From Gemmatimonadales bacterium (GTDB lineage Bacteria > Gemmatimonadota > Gemmatimonadetes > Longimicrobiales > Gaopeijiaceae), in the NCBI GenBank assembly GCA_007695195.1, contig REEG01000131.1, positions 1 to 35,322 on the forward strand: a stretch of 35,322 nt of DNA, read 5' to 3'. Shown here piece after piece: positions 17,020 through 24,946 of this stretch. The notes under the pieces are model-generated. The model ran no database searches, was not told where the DNA came from, and saw nothing but the letters and a program-made list of their open reading frames with translations. The translations under genes and the position numbers were made by a program. The stretch's first letter is position 1. Each line of letters opens with the position of its first letter.

Positions 17020-19986
17020 TCAGAACCCCACGGAGATGTTGAAGAAGAGGCTCCGGGACGGCGGGTAGGGCGCAATGTCCAGGTTGTTGCGCACCGCCGC
17101 CGCGCCGAAGTTGGCCACCTCGGGATCGAGGCCGCTGTAGCGGGTCCACATGAAGACGTTCCGCCCGGTGAGCCCCACCCGCAGGCTCCGGGTCCCCAGG
17201 CGAAGCGCATCCGTGTACTCCCGGGGAACCGCCACGTCCAGGGCCACCTCGCGCACCTTCACGAAGGAGGCGTCCTCGATGTAGGGGGTGATGATCCCTC
17301 GCACCCGCTGGTTGTCCCGCCGCTCCCACGTAGGCGTGCCGTGGTCATCGGAGGTCCGGCCCGCGTCGCGGAGGAACTGGGTCAGGTTGATGACGTTTCC
17401 GCCCTTCTGCCAGTCCGTCACCACGCTGAAGCTCATGGGCCCCCAGGTGAGATCGTTGATGAAGCCCATGCGGAAGTCCGGCGCGCTGTTTCCGAGCTGC
17501 ACCAGCGACGAGGTGATGTTGCCGTCCTCACCCTCGCCGAAGCCCACGATCTGGGTGATGGGGCGGCCCACCTCGATGCGGGTCCGGCCCAGGTTCCCGA
17601 AGCCCGAGGCCGCCGGGAAGAAGGGCGGCAGCCCCGCCAGGTCCAGCACCTCGCTGGTGTAGCGGGTGAAGGTGTTCCGGCTCACCCAGCGGAAGTCGCC
17701 ACGCAGGATGGGGGTGAAGCCCAGCGAGGCCTCGATCCCCTGATTCCGGATCTCGCCGCCGTTGAAGATCTCGGTGGTGAAGCCCGACGAGGGCGACGGA
17801 ACCCGCTGCAGGAGGAGGTTCGTGGTGTTCCGGGTGAAGCCGGTGAGCTCGAAGGTCATGCGTCCGGCCAGCGCCTCGCCGTCGATGCCCGCCTCCCACT
17901 CCTGCAACCGCTCCGGCTCCACATCGGGGAAGCCGGCGGTGGTGGAGACGGTAATGCCCTGCTGGCCACCGATCTGGGGTGTGCCCAGATTGGTGAACTT
18001 CTGCCCGAAGAGGGGCTGGTTCCCGGTCTCTCCGTAGGCGACCCGGAGCTTCAGCTCGCTCCCGTCCCCGATGAGGCCCGGGAACCGGTACGACGCCGAC
18101 GCCTTGGGGAAGACGAAGAAGCGGTCGATGTCGCCGTTCACGCTGCTCCGCTCGGCCCGGAGTCCGGCCAGCACCAGGAGCCGGTCGTCCATGAGGAAGA
18201 GGGCTTCCTGGGCGTAGAGGGCGATGGTCCGCTCGGCGGTGAGGTTCTCCACCGCTGTGATGGCCGTCCCCTGGTTCACATTCCGCTCACCGGGGAGGAG
18301 GTTCTGGCTCCGGATCCGGAAGGTGTGGAGGCTCCGGTCCTCGTACTGGATCCCGAAGGAGGTGGAGGCGGTGAAGCCGTCGCGCACCCACTCGTGGATG
18401 GCGTTGGCGTTCCAGTTGACGAAGAGGCTGCGTCCTCCGGCCTCGAGGGACTCACCCGGAAGCGACTTCACCTGCTCGAAGAAGAGCTCGTTGGGACTCC
18501 ATACGTCGTTGCGCTGATCGAAGGCGTCCACGCCCACGCCGGCCACGAAGCGGAGCCGCTGCTCCCCGCCGTCCATGGCCTGCCACGACAGGTTGGCGCC
18601 GCCGGTGAAGCGGTTCGTCTCTTCGTGGTTCACCCCCAGCTCGGTGAGCTGAATGGGATTGGACTGGACCCCTACCGTGGGCCGGGGGAAGGAACCGTCC
18701 GGGTTCCGGGCCTCCAGATTCACGAAGCTGGGGATGTAGGCGATGGCGTAGCCATGGCACCCGAAGTTGTTGCAGTTGTTGTTCCACCCCCGGTCGTTCT
18801 CGTTCCGGGCGTACGCCGCCGACACGCTGATGTCGAGGCCCGGGCGCAGGTCCTGATCCAGGTTCATGCGGAGGCTCTGCTGGGTGGCGAAGGTGCCCCG
18901 TTCGGTGCCTTCATCGTGCTTCCACTGGCCGGACACGAAGTACCGGGTGGACTCGGTTCCACCCGAGACGCTGGCCAGCGTCTCGTGGGAGAGGCCCCGA
19001 TTGTCGTAGACGGCGCCGTAATGGTCGAAGTACGGATTCGGGTTGCCGTCGAAGAAGGGGGCGGCAGCATTTCCGAACTGGGCCACCGCCTCTTCCCGGG
19101 TCCAGCGCCGCGTCTCCAGGAGTCGAAGCGGCGACGAGACACCGAACCGCTGCGTCACATTTATCACAGGCTCACCGGCCCGTCCCCGATTCGTGGTGAT
19201 GACCACCACGCCGTTGGAGGCCTTGGAGCCATAGATGGACGATGCCGCCGCGCCCTTCAGGATCTCGATGCTCTCGATGTCCGCCGGGTTCAGGTCGGCG
19301 ATACGGTTCACCGCGTCGGCCTCCAGCGCCGGGCTCGCCGCGTTGTTGGCGAAGCCCCGGGGACTGGGGATGGACGCGTTGGAGAAGATGACCCCGTCCA
19401 CCACGATGAGGGGGTCGAATCCGCCCAGGAGGGTGCTGTTCCCCCGCACCTGCATCTGGATCCCGCCGCCGGGAGCTCCGGAGTTGGTCTGGAGGTTCAC
19501 TCCGGTGACCCGGCCCTGGAGCGAGTTCATCACCGAGGGTGAGGAGACCCGGCCCAGATCCTCGCCGGACACGTAGGCAATGGAGGTGGTGGCGTTCCGC
19601 CGATCCACGGCGGTGGCCTGCCCCGTTACCACCAGTTCGCCGAGGCGGAACATGTCCGGGCTCAGCGCCACATCGATGACGGACTGATCGGCCGGCACCG
19701 TGACCTCGGTGGCCGCGTAGCCGAAGGCCGAGACCTGGAGCCGGACCTCACCGGTAGGGGCCTGGAGCCGGAACCGGCCCGCCTCAACGGAAAGAACCGA
19801 CGTACCTGCCACCGGTGCGATGACCCGGACCTCGGCGCCCACCAGGGGCTGCCCCGACTCGGCCCGGGTCACCTGGCCGGTGATCTCCCGCTGCTGGGCG
19901 TCCAGCCCGGCGGGGAGAATGAATGGGGCGAGAAGCAGGCCCGCCAGAAGGCCGCCTCCCGCCCACGCACGAAGGACACTACGCAT
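17020..19986 (-). CDS. SusC/RagA-family TonB-linked outer-membrane transporter (second pair)
   Basis: TonB-dependent transporter of 988 aa paired with the following SusD. The signal peptide ends PAGLDAQ. The CarboxypepD_reg-like domain runs from about residue 34 (ITGQVTRAESGQPLVGAEVRV). The plug has LGELVVTGQATAVDRR, SLQGRVTGVNLQTNSGAPGGG, PLIVVDGVIF and DIESIEILKGAAASSIYGSKASNGVVVITT. The C-terminus SLFFNISVGF is a typical barrel end. A strong GAGGAGG element lies 5 bases before the ATG. The gene is divergent from the S9 peptidase gene across 410 bp. Confidence 0.95.
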   Translation of the reverse strand: MRSVLRAWAGGGLLAGLLLAPFILPAGLDAQQREITGQVTRAESGQPLVGAEVRVIAPVAGTSVLSVEAGRFRLQAPTGEVRLQVSAFGYAATEVTVPADQSVIDVALSPDMFRLGELVVTGQATAVDRRNATTSIAYVSGEDLGRVSSPSVMNSLQGRVTGVNLQTNSGAPGGGIQMQVRGNSTLLGGFDPLIVVDGVIFSNASIPSPRGFANNAASPALEADAVNRIADLNPADIESIEILKGAAASSIYGSKASNGVVVITTNRGRAGEPVINVTQRFGVSSPLRLLETRRWTREEAVAQFGNAAAPFFDGNPNPYFDHYGAVYDNRGLSHETLASVSGGTESTRYFVSGQWKHDEGTERGTFATQQSLRMNLDQDLRPGLDISVSAAYARNENDRGWNNNCNNFGCHGYAIAYIPSFVNLEARNPDGSFPRPTVGVQSNPIQLTELGVNHEETNRFTGGANLSWQAMDGGEQRLRFVAGVGVDAFDQRNDVWSPNELFFEQVKSLPGESLEAGGRSLFVNWNANAIHEWVRDGFTASTSFGIQYEDRSLHTFRIRSQNLLPGERNVNQGTAITAVENLTAERTIALYAQEALFLMDDRLLVLAGLRAERSSVNGDIDRFFVFPKASASYRFPGLIGDGSELKLRVAYGETGNQPLFGQKFTNLGTPQIGGQQGITVSTTAGFPDVEPERLQEWEAGIDGEALAGRMTFELTGFTRNTTNLLLQRVPSPSSGFTTEIFNGGEIRNQGIEASLGFTPILRGDFRWVSRNTFTRYTSEVLDLAGLPPFFPAASGFGNLGRTRIEVGRPITQIVGFGEGEDGNITSSLVQLGNSAPDFRMGFINDLTWGPMSFSVVTDWQKGGNVINLTQFLRDAGRTSDDHGTPTWERRDNQRVRGIITPYIEDASFVKVREVALDVAVPREYTDALRLGTRSLRVGLTGRNVFMWTRYSGLDPEVANFGAAAVRNNLDIAPYPPSRSLFFNISVGF

Positions 19987-20396
19987 TGCGCCTCCTCAAT
20001 AGGGGAAGATGTTCGGCGGAAGCGGTCCACTTCGGGACCCTTTCCACCACGGATCCGGCGCAGCCCTGACTCCTTCCGATGCAGGAAAGGGCAATCGCCC
20101 ATCCCGAAGGAGGAAGGCCGATTGCCCCGATGGGTTCGCCGAGTCCGATGTATCGTTGAAATACGGTCCCCGAGAACCCGGCGCAAGGACGTTGAAGGCT
20201 GCGGGTCAAGCTTTTAGGGCGGACGAAGGCGAGCCTGCAGGGAAGGGCCCTGATGGACCGGTACACCGATCCGGGCTCAGCTCCGAACCCCCGTCGCTCC
20301 GACTTGTGAAGCCTGCTCGGCGGCGGTAGCATCGAAGACATTTATCGACAGTTGTTGGAGCCTTCTCCTACCGACCCTTCCCATCAGGAGCCAGTC
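19987..20396. other. Intergenic region between the second susC and the S9 peptidase gene
   Basis: This 410-bp divergent region holds the start signals of both flanking genes: GAGGAGG before susC on the minus strand and AGGAG before the peptidase ATG on the plus strand. No frame in it has a credible signal or motif. A plus-strand promoter candidate is listed separately. I found no clear minus-strand -35/-10 pair. Confidence 0.6.
20304..20332 (+). promoter_or_regulatory. Candidate sigma-70-type promoter for the S9 peptidase gene
   Basis: TTGTGA (20304-20309) and TAGCAT (20327-20332) are separated by exactly 17 bp. Each matches the sigma-70 consensus at 4 of 6 bases. The implied transcript would start near 20340, about 57 nt before the ATG. 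The spacing and position fit, but the match is moderate and unconfirmed. Confidence 0.35.
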
Positions 20397-22790
20397 ATGG
20401 ATCGACCGCTCTCGTCCCTCTGCGAAGCTGCGACCCGGTCTCGCCGGATCCGTCGTTCTCGTCCCCCCCGTTTCCGTCCTGGAACCACGCGAGGATCCGC
20501 ACTCCTGTCCCTGGGCTTGGGGATGGCGCTATCCATGACCGTGGTGGCCCCGGCGCCGGCTGTGGCCCAGCAGTCCGCCGAGGACGGCCTGCGCCCCATG
20601 ACGTTCCTCGATGTGCAACATCTCCGCTCGTGGGGATCGCCCGCCCCGAGCCCCGACGGTCGGTACATCCTGCACACCGTCACGAAGCCGGATTGGGAAG
20701 AAGACCGGGCCCAGACCGACCTGTACCTGGTTCCCGTGGCCCAGGGAGCCGAAGGTGCCCGGCGGCTGACCTTCACCGAGGAACATGACGAGACCTCGCC
20801 GGCCTGGGGACCGGACGGGAGCTTCTTCGTCTTCCTCTCGAACCGGGAGGGGTCCAACGGGAATCAGCTCTTCCTCATGAGGACGGACGGCGGTGAGGCC
20901 CAGCGGCTCACCAATCTCTCCAACGGCATCTCCAACTACGCCTTCAGCCCGGAAGGCGACTGGTTGGTGTTCCGCAGCGGCCCCTCAGGCAAACAGCAGC
21001 TCCACCGCCTTCCGGTCCACACCGAAGCGGGACGGAGCTGGATCGAACCCGATTCCCACGAGGCTGTGACCACCCATGAGGCGGGCGTCCTTTCGTGGGA
21101 GTGGGCGCCGGACGGGCGGCACATCTACTTCATCGGGCCCGATGAGGTGGACAAGCTGAACGAACAGCGGCGGCAGAACGGCTTTTCGGTGAACATCCAG
21201 AACCAGGAGACACCCCTGGCCTCTCTCCACGTGGTGGAGGCCACCACGGGCGAGTCCCGTCGCGTGGCCGGCGACCCGGCCTACACCGTGTCCAGCTTCA
21301 GCATCTCGCCGGACGGGCAGTGGGTGGGATACTCGGGCATCTCGTCTGAGCGCTACCACCGGAACATCACCGAGCAGGGGCTCCACGCCGACCTCTACCT
21401 CCTGGAGACGGCCTCCGGCGACATCGAGCGCCTCACCGTTTCCCACGAGACGGGGCTGGGTGGCCCCTTCTTCTCGCCGGACGGGCGCTGGATCGCCTTC
21501 TCGGCGCCGGAGGACATCAGCCGCTACTCCATGGCCAACCGGCGGCTGCATGTTCGGGAAGTGGCGGACCGGGGTGGGGATTGGCGAATCCTGGGCACCG
21601 GATTCGACGGGCATGTGGGGGTCTCGTTCTGGTCCGACGACAGCCGCACCGTCTACTTCAACGAGGGGATCCGCGCCACCCGGCAGCTCGTGGCGCTGGA
21701 CATCGAGAGCGACGAAGTCCGGCAAGTGACCACCGAGGACGCGGCCCTGGCGGTCTCCCGGGACGACGACACGGGGATGCTCCTCATCACCTACCAGGAC
21801 CCCCGGACCCCTTCCACCCTCTTCACGGCGCCCTCCACCGAGACGCTGGGGAACCGCTCGGCGTGGACCCAGCTCACTGATGTGAACCCCCAGGTGCGTG
21901 AGTTCGCCCTGGGCGAGGCACAGGAGATCACCTGGACCTCCAGCGACGGGGTTGAGGTGGGCGGGGTGCTCACCCTGCCGGTGGGGTACGAGCCCGGGCA
22001 ACGGGTTCCCCTCATCGTGGCCATCCACGGTGGGCCCGCCTCCGCCGACGTCCTGAGCTTCAACGGCGGCTACGGCGCCCAGATCTACGCCGGCGACGGC
22101 TACGCGGTGCTCAAGCCCAACTACCGCGGCTCCACCAATTACGGCGAGGCCTTCCGCACCGGGATCGTGGGCAACTACTTCCCGCCGGGGTACGAGGACA
22201 TCATGACCGGGGTGGACCACCTCATCGCCGAGGGGATCGTGGATGGGGACCGGATGGGCTCTCTGGGATGGAGCGCCGGTGGTCACTGGTCCAACTGGAT
22301 CCTGGTGAACACCGACCGGTTCAGCGCCATCAGCTCCGGCGCCGGCACCATGAACTGGATCTCCATGTACGCCCAGAGCGACGTACAGCGGAACCGCCAG
22401 TACTACCTGGGCAACGAGCTTCCCTACTTCGACTTCGACGCCTACTGGGATCAGTCGCCCCTCAAGTACATGGCCAACGCCTCCACCCCCACCATGATCC
22501 ATGTGGTGGAGGGCGATCCGCGGGTCCCCAGCGCCCAGTCGCTGGAGCTCCACATGGGCCTCCGCCAGTTGGGGGTGCCCACTGAGCTCTTCCTCTACCC
22601 GGGGCAGACCCACGGCATCACCCAGCGCCGCAACCGGCTCCTCAAGTCGGTGAGCGAGAAGGCCTGGATGGACTACTACGTCCGGGGAATCGGCGAGGGC
22701 TTCCAGTGGGAGCAGGTGCTCTCGACCCTGGAGTCGTGGGAGGCCCCGGCTGAATCCCCCGCCGCCGAGGATGGGGCGGACGGACTCTGA
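20397..22790 (+). CDS. Exported S9-family serine peptidase (DPP4/prolyl oligopeptidase-like)
   Basis: Cleaves oligopeptides, probably in the periplasm. The 797-aa product starts at ATG 20397, with AGGAG 6 bases upstream, and carries a long basic n-region and a signal peptide ending PAVAQQ. The first ~500 residues form a beta-propeller built of PD40/WD40-like blades (PAPSPDGRYILHTV, FSPEGDWLVFRS, SISPDGQWVGYS, FFSPDGRWIAFS). The alpha/beta-hydrolase domain has the catalytic triad visible: Ser626 in GWSAGG, Asp707 in EGDPRVP and His739 in GQTHG. The divergent SusCD operon next door suggests peptides as imported substrate; that link is inferred. A flavoprotein gene follows by 20 bp. Confidence 0.93.
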   Translation: MDRPLSSLCEAATRSRRIRRSRPPRFRPGTTRGSALLSLGLGMALSMTVVAPAPAVAQQSAEDGLRPMTFLDVQHLRSWGSPAPSPDGRYILHTVTKPDWEEDRAQTDLYLVPVAQGAEGARRLTFTEEHDETSPAWGPDGSFFVFLSNREGSNGNQLFLMRTDGGEAQRLTNLSNGISNYAFSPEGDWLVFRSGPSGKQQLHRLPVHTEAGRSWIEPDSHEAVTTHEAGVLSWEWAPDGRHIYFIGPDEVDKLNEQRRQNGFSVNIQNQETPLASLHVVEATTGESRRVAGDPAYTVSSFSISPDGQWVGYSGISSERYHRNITEQGLHADLYLLETASGDIERLTVSHETGLGGPFFSPDGRWIAFSAPEDISRYSMANRRLHVREVADRGGDWRILGTGFDGHVGVSFWSDDSRTVYFNEGIRATRQLVALDIESDEVRQVTTEDAALAVSRDDDTGMLLITYQDPRTPSTLFTAPSTETLGNRSAWTQLTDVNPQVREFALGEAQEITWTSSDGVEVGGVLTLPVGYEPGQRVPLIVAIHGGPASADVLSFNGGYGAQIYAGDGYAVLKPNYRGSTNYGEAFRTGIVGNYFPPGYEDIMTGVDHLIAEGIVDGDRMGSLGWSAGGHWSNWILVNTDRFSAISSGAGTMNWISMYAQSDVQRNRQYYLGNELPYFDFDAYWDQSPLKYMANASTPTMIHVVEGDPRVPSAQSLELHMGLRQLGVPTELFLYPGQTHGITQRRNRLLKSVSEKAWMDYYVRGIGEGFQWEQVLSTLESWEAPAESPAAEDGADGL

Positions 22791-22812
22791 CGTGGCGGAC
22801 GGACTCTGACGT
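22775..22812 (+). repeat. Perfect 19-bp tandem duplication across a stop/start junction
   Basis: The unit GGCGGACGGACTCTGACGT occurs twice back to back (22775-22793 and 22794-22812). The first copy contains the TGA of the peptidase gene. The second places an identical TGA just before the GTG of the flavoprotein gene. With one copy removed, the stop and the GTG would be one base apart, so a recent slippage duplication is likely to have separated them. Confidence 0.9.
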
Positions 22813-24073
22813 GGAAGGTGTACCTCAGGACATCCTGGTGGTGGGGGCGGGGGCCGCCGGCCTCATGGCGGCCATCTTCGCCGGTCGGGCCGCCCCCGCC
22901 GCCAGGATCCTGGTGGTGGAACGAAGCCGGGATGGGGGCCGGAAGATCCTCATCAGCGGCGGAGGCCGGTGCAACGTCCTTCCGTCCCGTCTGGACCCGG
23001 CCCACTACGTCACCGCCTCGTCGCCCAATACCCTCCGGAAGCTCCTGCTCTCGTGGCCCCTCCCTGAGCAGCGGGCGTTCTTTGAGGAGGACTTGGGCAT
23101 TCCCCTTGCGCTGGAGGCCGAGACCGGGAAGCTCTTTCCGGTTTCGAACCGGGCCCGGGATGTGCGCGACGCCCTGGTGGACGCCGCACGGAGAGCCGGC
23201 GCCCGGTTCCTCTTCCAGCGCTCCGTGGAAGGACTGGAGGCGGTGGAAGGGGGTTGGCACGTCACCCTGGACGGGGGTGAGTCGGTCCAGGCCCGGCGGG
23301 TGATCCTGGCCAGCGGGGGACTCTCCGTTCCCGCCACCGGGAGCGACGGAACGGGACTTCGCCTGGTGGAGTCGCTGGGCCACACCCTCCACCCCACCTA
23401 TCCGGCCCTGACTCCCCTCCTGGCCGACCCACCGGTACACGGGCACCTGGCCGGTGTCTCCCTTCCCGTTACCCTCCACGTGCCCGGTGTGCGGGGGCGG
23501 GCCGGCGAGGGACGTCCTGAGGCGGAGGGTGGGTTCCTGTTCACCCATCGTGGCTACTCGGGGCCCGCCGTCCTCAACGTCTCCCACTTCGCGGTGCAGG
23601 CCCGGGACCGGAACACGGAGCAGCCTGTGACGGTGGCGTGGACCGGAGAAGACGCATCGGTCTGGGACACCCGGCTGCAGGAAGAGGGCTCAGGCCCCGT
23701 CACCGCCCTCCTCCGTCGTCATCTTCCGCAGCGGCTGGCCGACCACCTCATGGCCGAGGCCGGAGTCCCCCTGGACCGGTCCCTGGCGCGCCTTCGACGG
23801 GATGAACGCCTGCGCCTGGTGGAGGCCCTCTCGGCCCTTCCCCTCCCCTGGACCGGCGACGAGGGGTACAAGAAGGCCGAGGTCACGGGGGGCGGTGTGG
23901 CCCTCTCCGAGGTGAACCCCCGGACCATGGAGAGCCGTCTGTGCCCGGGCCTCCACCTCTGCGGGGAGATCCTGGACGCCTTCGGCCCCATCGGGGGGTA
24001 CAACTTCGCCTGGGCGTGGGCTACGGGCCGGGCGGCCGGACGGAGCGCAGGCACCACTGCGGCAGTCGACTAG
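22811..24073 (+). CDS. HI0933/BaiN-family NAD(P)/FAD-dependent oxidoreductase
   Basis: A 420-aa cytoplasmic flavoprotein. The N-terminal FAD-binding motif is VVGAGAAG (residues 10-17), followed by GGRKILISGGGRCN (42-55), the signature of this family. Further motifs include FPVSNRARDV, RRVILASGGLSVPATGSDG, and the C-terminal LHLCGEILDAFGPIGGYNFAWAWATG that closes the FAD site. The start is GTG 22811, because the Rossmann motif begins only a few residues later; the ribosome-binding site is poor, so coupling to the upstream peptidase is likely. The true substrate of most members is unknown; the BaiN bile-acid role should not be assumed. The TAG stop touches the left 67-bp repeat. Confidence 0.88.
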   Translation: MEGVPQDILVVGAGAAGLMAAIFAGRAAPAARILVVERSRDGGRKILISGGGRCNVLPSRLDPAHYVTASSPNTLRKLLLSWPLPEQRAFFEEDLGIPLALEAETGKLFPVSNRARDVRDALVDAARRAGARFLFQRSVEGLEAVEGGWHVTLDGGESVQARRVILASGGLSVPATGSDGTGLRLVESLGHTLHPTYPALTPLLADPPVHGHLAGVSLPVTLHVPGVRGRAGEGRPEAEGGFLFTHRGYSGPAVLNVSHFAVQARDRNTEQPVTVAWTGEDASVWDTRLQEEGSGPVTALLRRHLPQRLADHLMAEAGVPLDRSLARLRRDERLRLVEALSALPLPWTGDEGYKKAEVTGGGVALSEVNPRTMESRLCPGLHLCGEILDAFGPIGGYNFAWAWATGRAAGRSAGTTAAVD

Positions 24074-24138
24074 CTCGCCGACCTCCAGCCGCCTACTCCC
24101 GCTCGTCCCAGGGCGGTGTGGGGAAGCGAGGGTCGGCG
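24072..24138. repeat. Left copy of a 67-bp direct repeat flanking vapBC
   Basis: This copy matches 24880-24946 with only 2 mismatches in 67 bases, at an offset of 808 bp. The right copy is the last coding part and stop of the LivK-like gene. Read on the minus strand this copy encodes the same ending, PRFPTPPWDERE and stop, with Asp for Ala and an upstream Asp for Glu. It starts within the flavoprotein stop codon and ends 4 bases before the vapC stop. Confidence 0.92.
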
Positions 24139-24142
24139 AGGA

Positions 24143-24541
24143 TCAGGATCCCAACAACCGCACGTTGGAAATCCCTGCCGCTCGCCGATCCAGTGTCACC
24201 AGTTCCGATGCACCGGCACGTTCAGCGGCCTTGGCGATCATCACATCCGCAAAGCCTAGCCCCTCCTCCCGGTATCGTTGTGCGGCTCGTCCAATATCCT
24301 CTGCAGCTTCTACCCTTATCTCCGGTGCAGCCAGAAGTCCTTCCACCGCCTGCGCTATGGCGGAACGATCCCTCTTGTAGGCTCGCTCCAGAACCCAGAC
24401 CAGTTCGACCATCACTTCGCGGCAGATGAACCCTGGATTTTTCTCGGAAAGGCTCGAGATGAGCGCGTTGGCCAGAGCCGTCTGAGCCTCGTCGTCCTCA
24501 GTGAGGAAGCGAACCAGGATATTCGTATCAAGAGCGATCAT
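24143..24541 (-). CDS. vapC: VapC-type PIN-domain toxin (RNase)
   Basis: Toxin of a type II toxin-antitoxin pair. PIN-domain proteins cut RNA using a metal held by acidic residues. The 132-aa product shows the expected set: Asp5 (MIALDTNILV), Glu46 (REVMVELVWVLE), Asp99 (GLGFADVMIAK) and Asp118 (LVTLDRRA). The start ATG 24541 overlaps the stop of the antitoxin gene as ATGA, giving tight coupling. Base composition is lower in GC than its neighbours (36/60 at 24301-24360 and 35/60 at 24421-24480, against 46/60 at 24001-24060), which suggests acquisition by transfer. The cellular RNA target cannot be read from sequence. Confidence 0.9.
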   Translation of the reverse strand: MIALDTNILVRFLTEDDEAQTALANALISSLSEKNPGFICREVMVELVWVLERAYKRDRSAIAQAVEGLLAAPEIRVEAAEDIGRAAQRYREEGLGFADVMIAKAAERAGASELVTLDRRAAGISNVRLLGS

Positions 24542-24789
24542 GGCTCGATGACGCACCCCTCCGCAGCCCCTTCGGCGATGGCTGTATCCATCTCTTCCAA
24601 ATTCACGGGCGTGGAATGGGCCTCGGAAAGGATCCCGGCGAGAGAAACGACCGGTCGGACCTTCAGAAGACGAACTTCTCCATCCAGGACGAAATACCGA
24701 ACCCGGTCGCCAGACCGAAGGTCCAGCGCAGTGCGCACATCCTTGGGGATCGTCGTTTGCCCCTTGGCCGTGACTGTGGACTCCTGCAC
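24538..24789 (-). CDS. vapB: AbrB/SpoVT-type antitoxin of the vapBC module
   Basis: An 83-aa antitoxin that should bind and neutralise VapC and repress its own promoter. The N-terminal half is an AbrB-type swapped-hairpin DNA-binding domain (STVTAKGQTTIPKDVRTALDL, RSGDRVRYFVLDGEVRLLKV). The C-terminal tail (LEEMDTAIAEGAAEGCV) is the likely toxin-binding part. The start is GTG 24789, with AAGGAG at good spacing. The TGA overlaps the vapC ATG by 4 bp. Three GTAAGG boxes at 20-bp steps lie directly upstream and are a plausible operator. Confidence 0.88.
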   Translation of the reverse strand: MQESTVTAKGQTTIPKDVRTALDLRSGDRVRYFVLDGEVRLLKVRPVVSLAGILSEAHSTPVNLEEMDTAIAEGAAEGCVIEP

Positions 24790-24796
24790 AGATACT

Positions 24797-24842
24797 CCTT
24801 ACAAAATGAAATCTTTCCTTACTATAACCCCACACCCCTTAC
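24797..24842 (-). promoter_or_regulatory. Three GTAAGG direct repeats at 20-bp period before vapB
   Basis: On the plus strand CCTTAC occurs at 24797-24802, 24817-24822 and 24837-24842, an exact 20-bp period. On the minus strand these read GTAAGG, and the one nearest vapB forms part of its ribosome-binding site (GTAAGGAG). The spacers are AT-rich and include TATAGT, a possible -10. Autorepression by the AbrB-type antitoxin bound to these boxes is inferred from the layout. Confidence 0.5.
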
Positions 24843-24848
24843 CCCGGA

Positions 24849-24865
24849 ACCCATTCGAGATGGGT
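24849..24865. other. Small perfect hairpin between the vapB operator and the right repeat
   Basis: ACCCAT and ATGGGT pair perfectly around a 5-base loop (TCGAG). It is positioned 36 bp beyond the livK-like stop on the minus strand, upstream of the GTAAGG boxes. It lacks a T-run, so it is at best a weak transcript-end or operator element. Confidence 0.25.
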
Positions 24866-24879
24866 GCCGCTGGTGCCGA

Positions 24880-24946
24880 AGCTCGCCGACCTCCAGCCGC
24901 CTACTCCCGCTCGGCCCAGGGCGGTGTGGGGAAGCGAGGCTCGGCG
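24880..24946. repeat. Right copy of the 67-bp direct repeat flanking vapBC
   Basis: This copy spans the last 14 codons and stop of the LivK-like gene, plus 21 bp beyond the stop. It matches 24072-24138 with 2 mismatches. Together the copies bound an 808-bp repeat-to-repeat unit holding vapBC and its control region. Confidence 0.92.

Noticed and set aside
16828-19542. A 904-codon open frame on the plus strand across susD/susC (second pair).
   Set aside because: The opposite strand encodes clear SusC and SusD proteins. The plus frame is low in complexity and lacks any recognisable motif.
24542-24835. A longer VapC reading frame starting upstream of ATG 24541.
   Set aside because: The extension overlaps vapB in another frame. 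The PIN domain begins exactly at MIALDTN, and the ATGA overlap with vapB explains initiation.
24072-24946. An insertion sequence or composite transposon carrying vapBC.
   Set aside because: There is no transposase, no terminal inverted repeat, and the 67-bp direct repeats are far longer than known target-site duplications.
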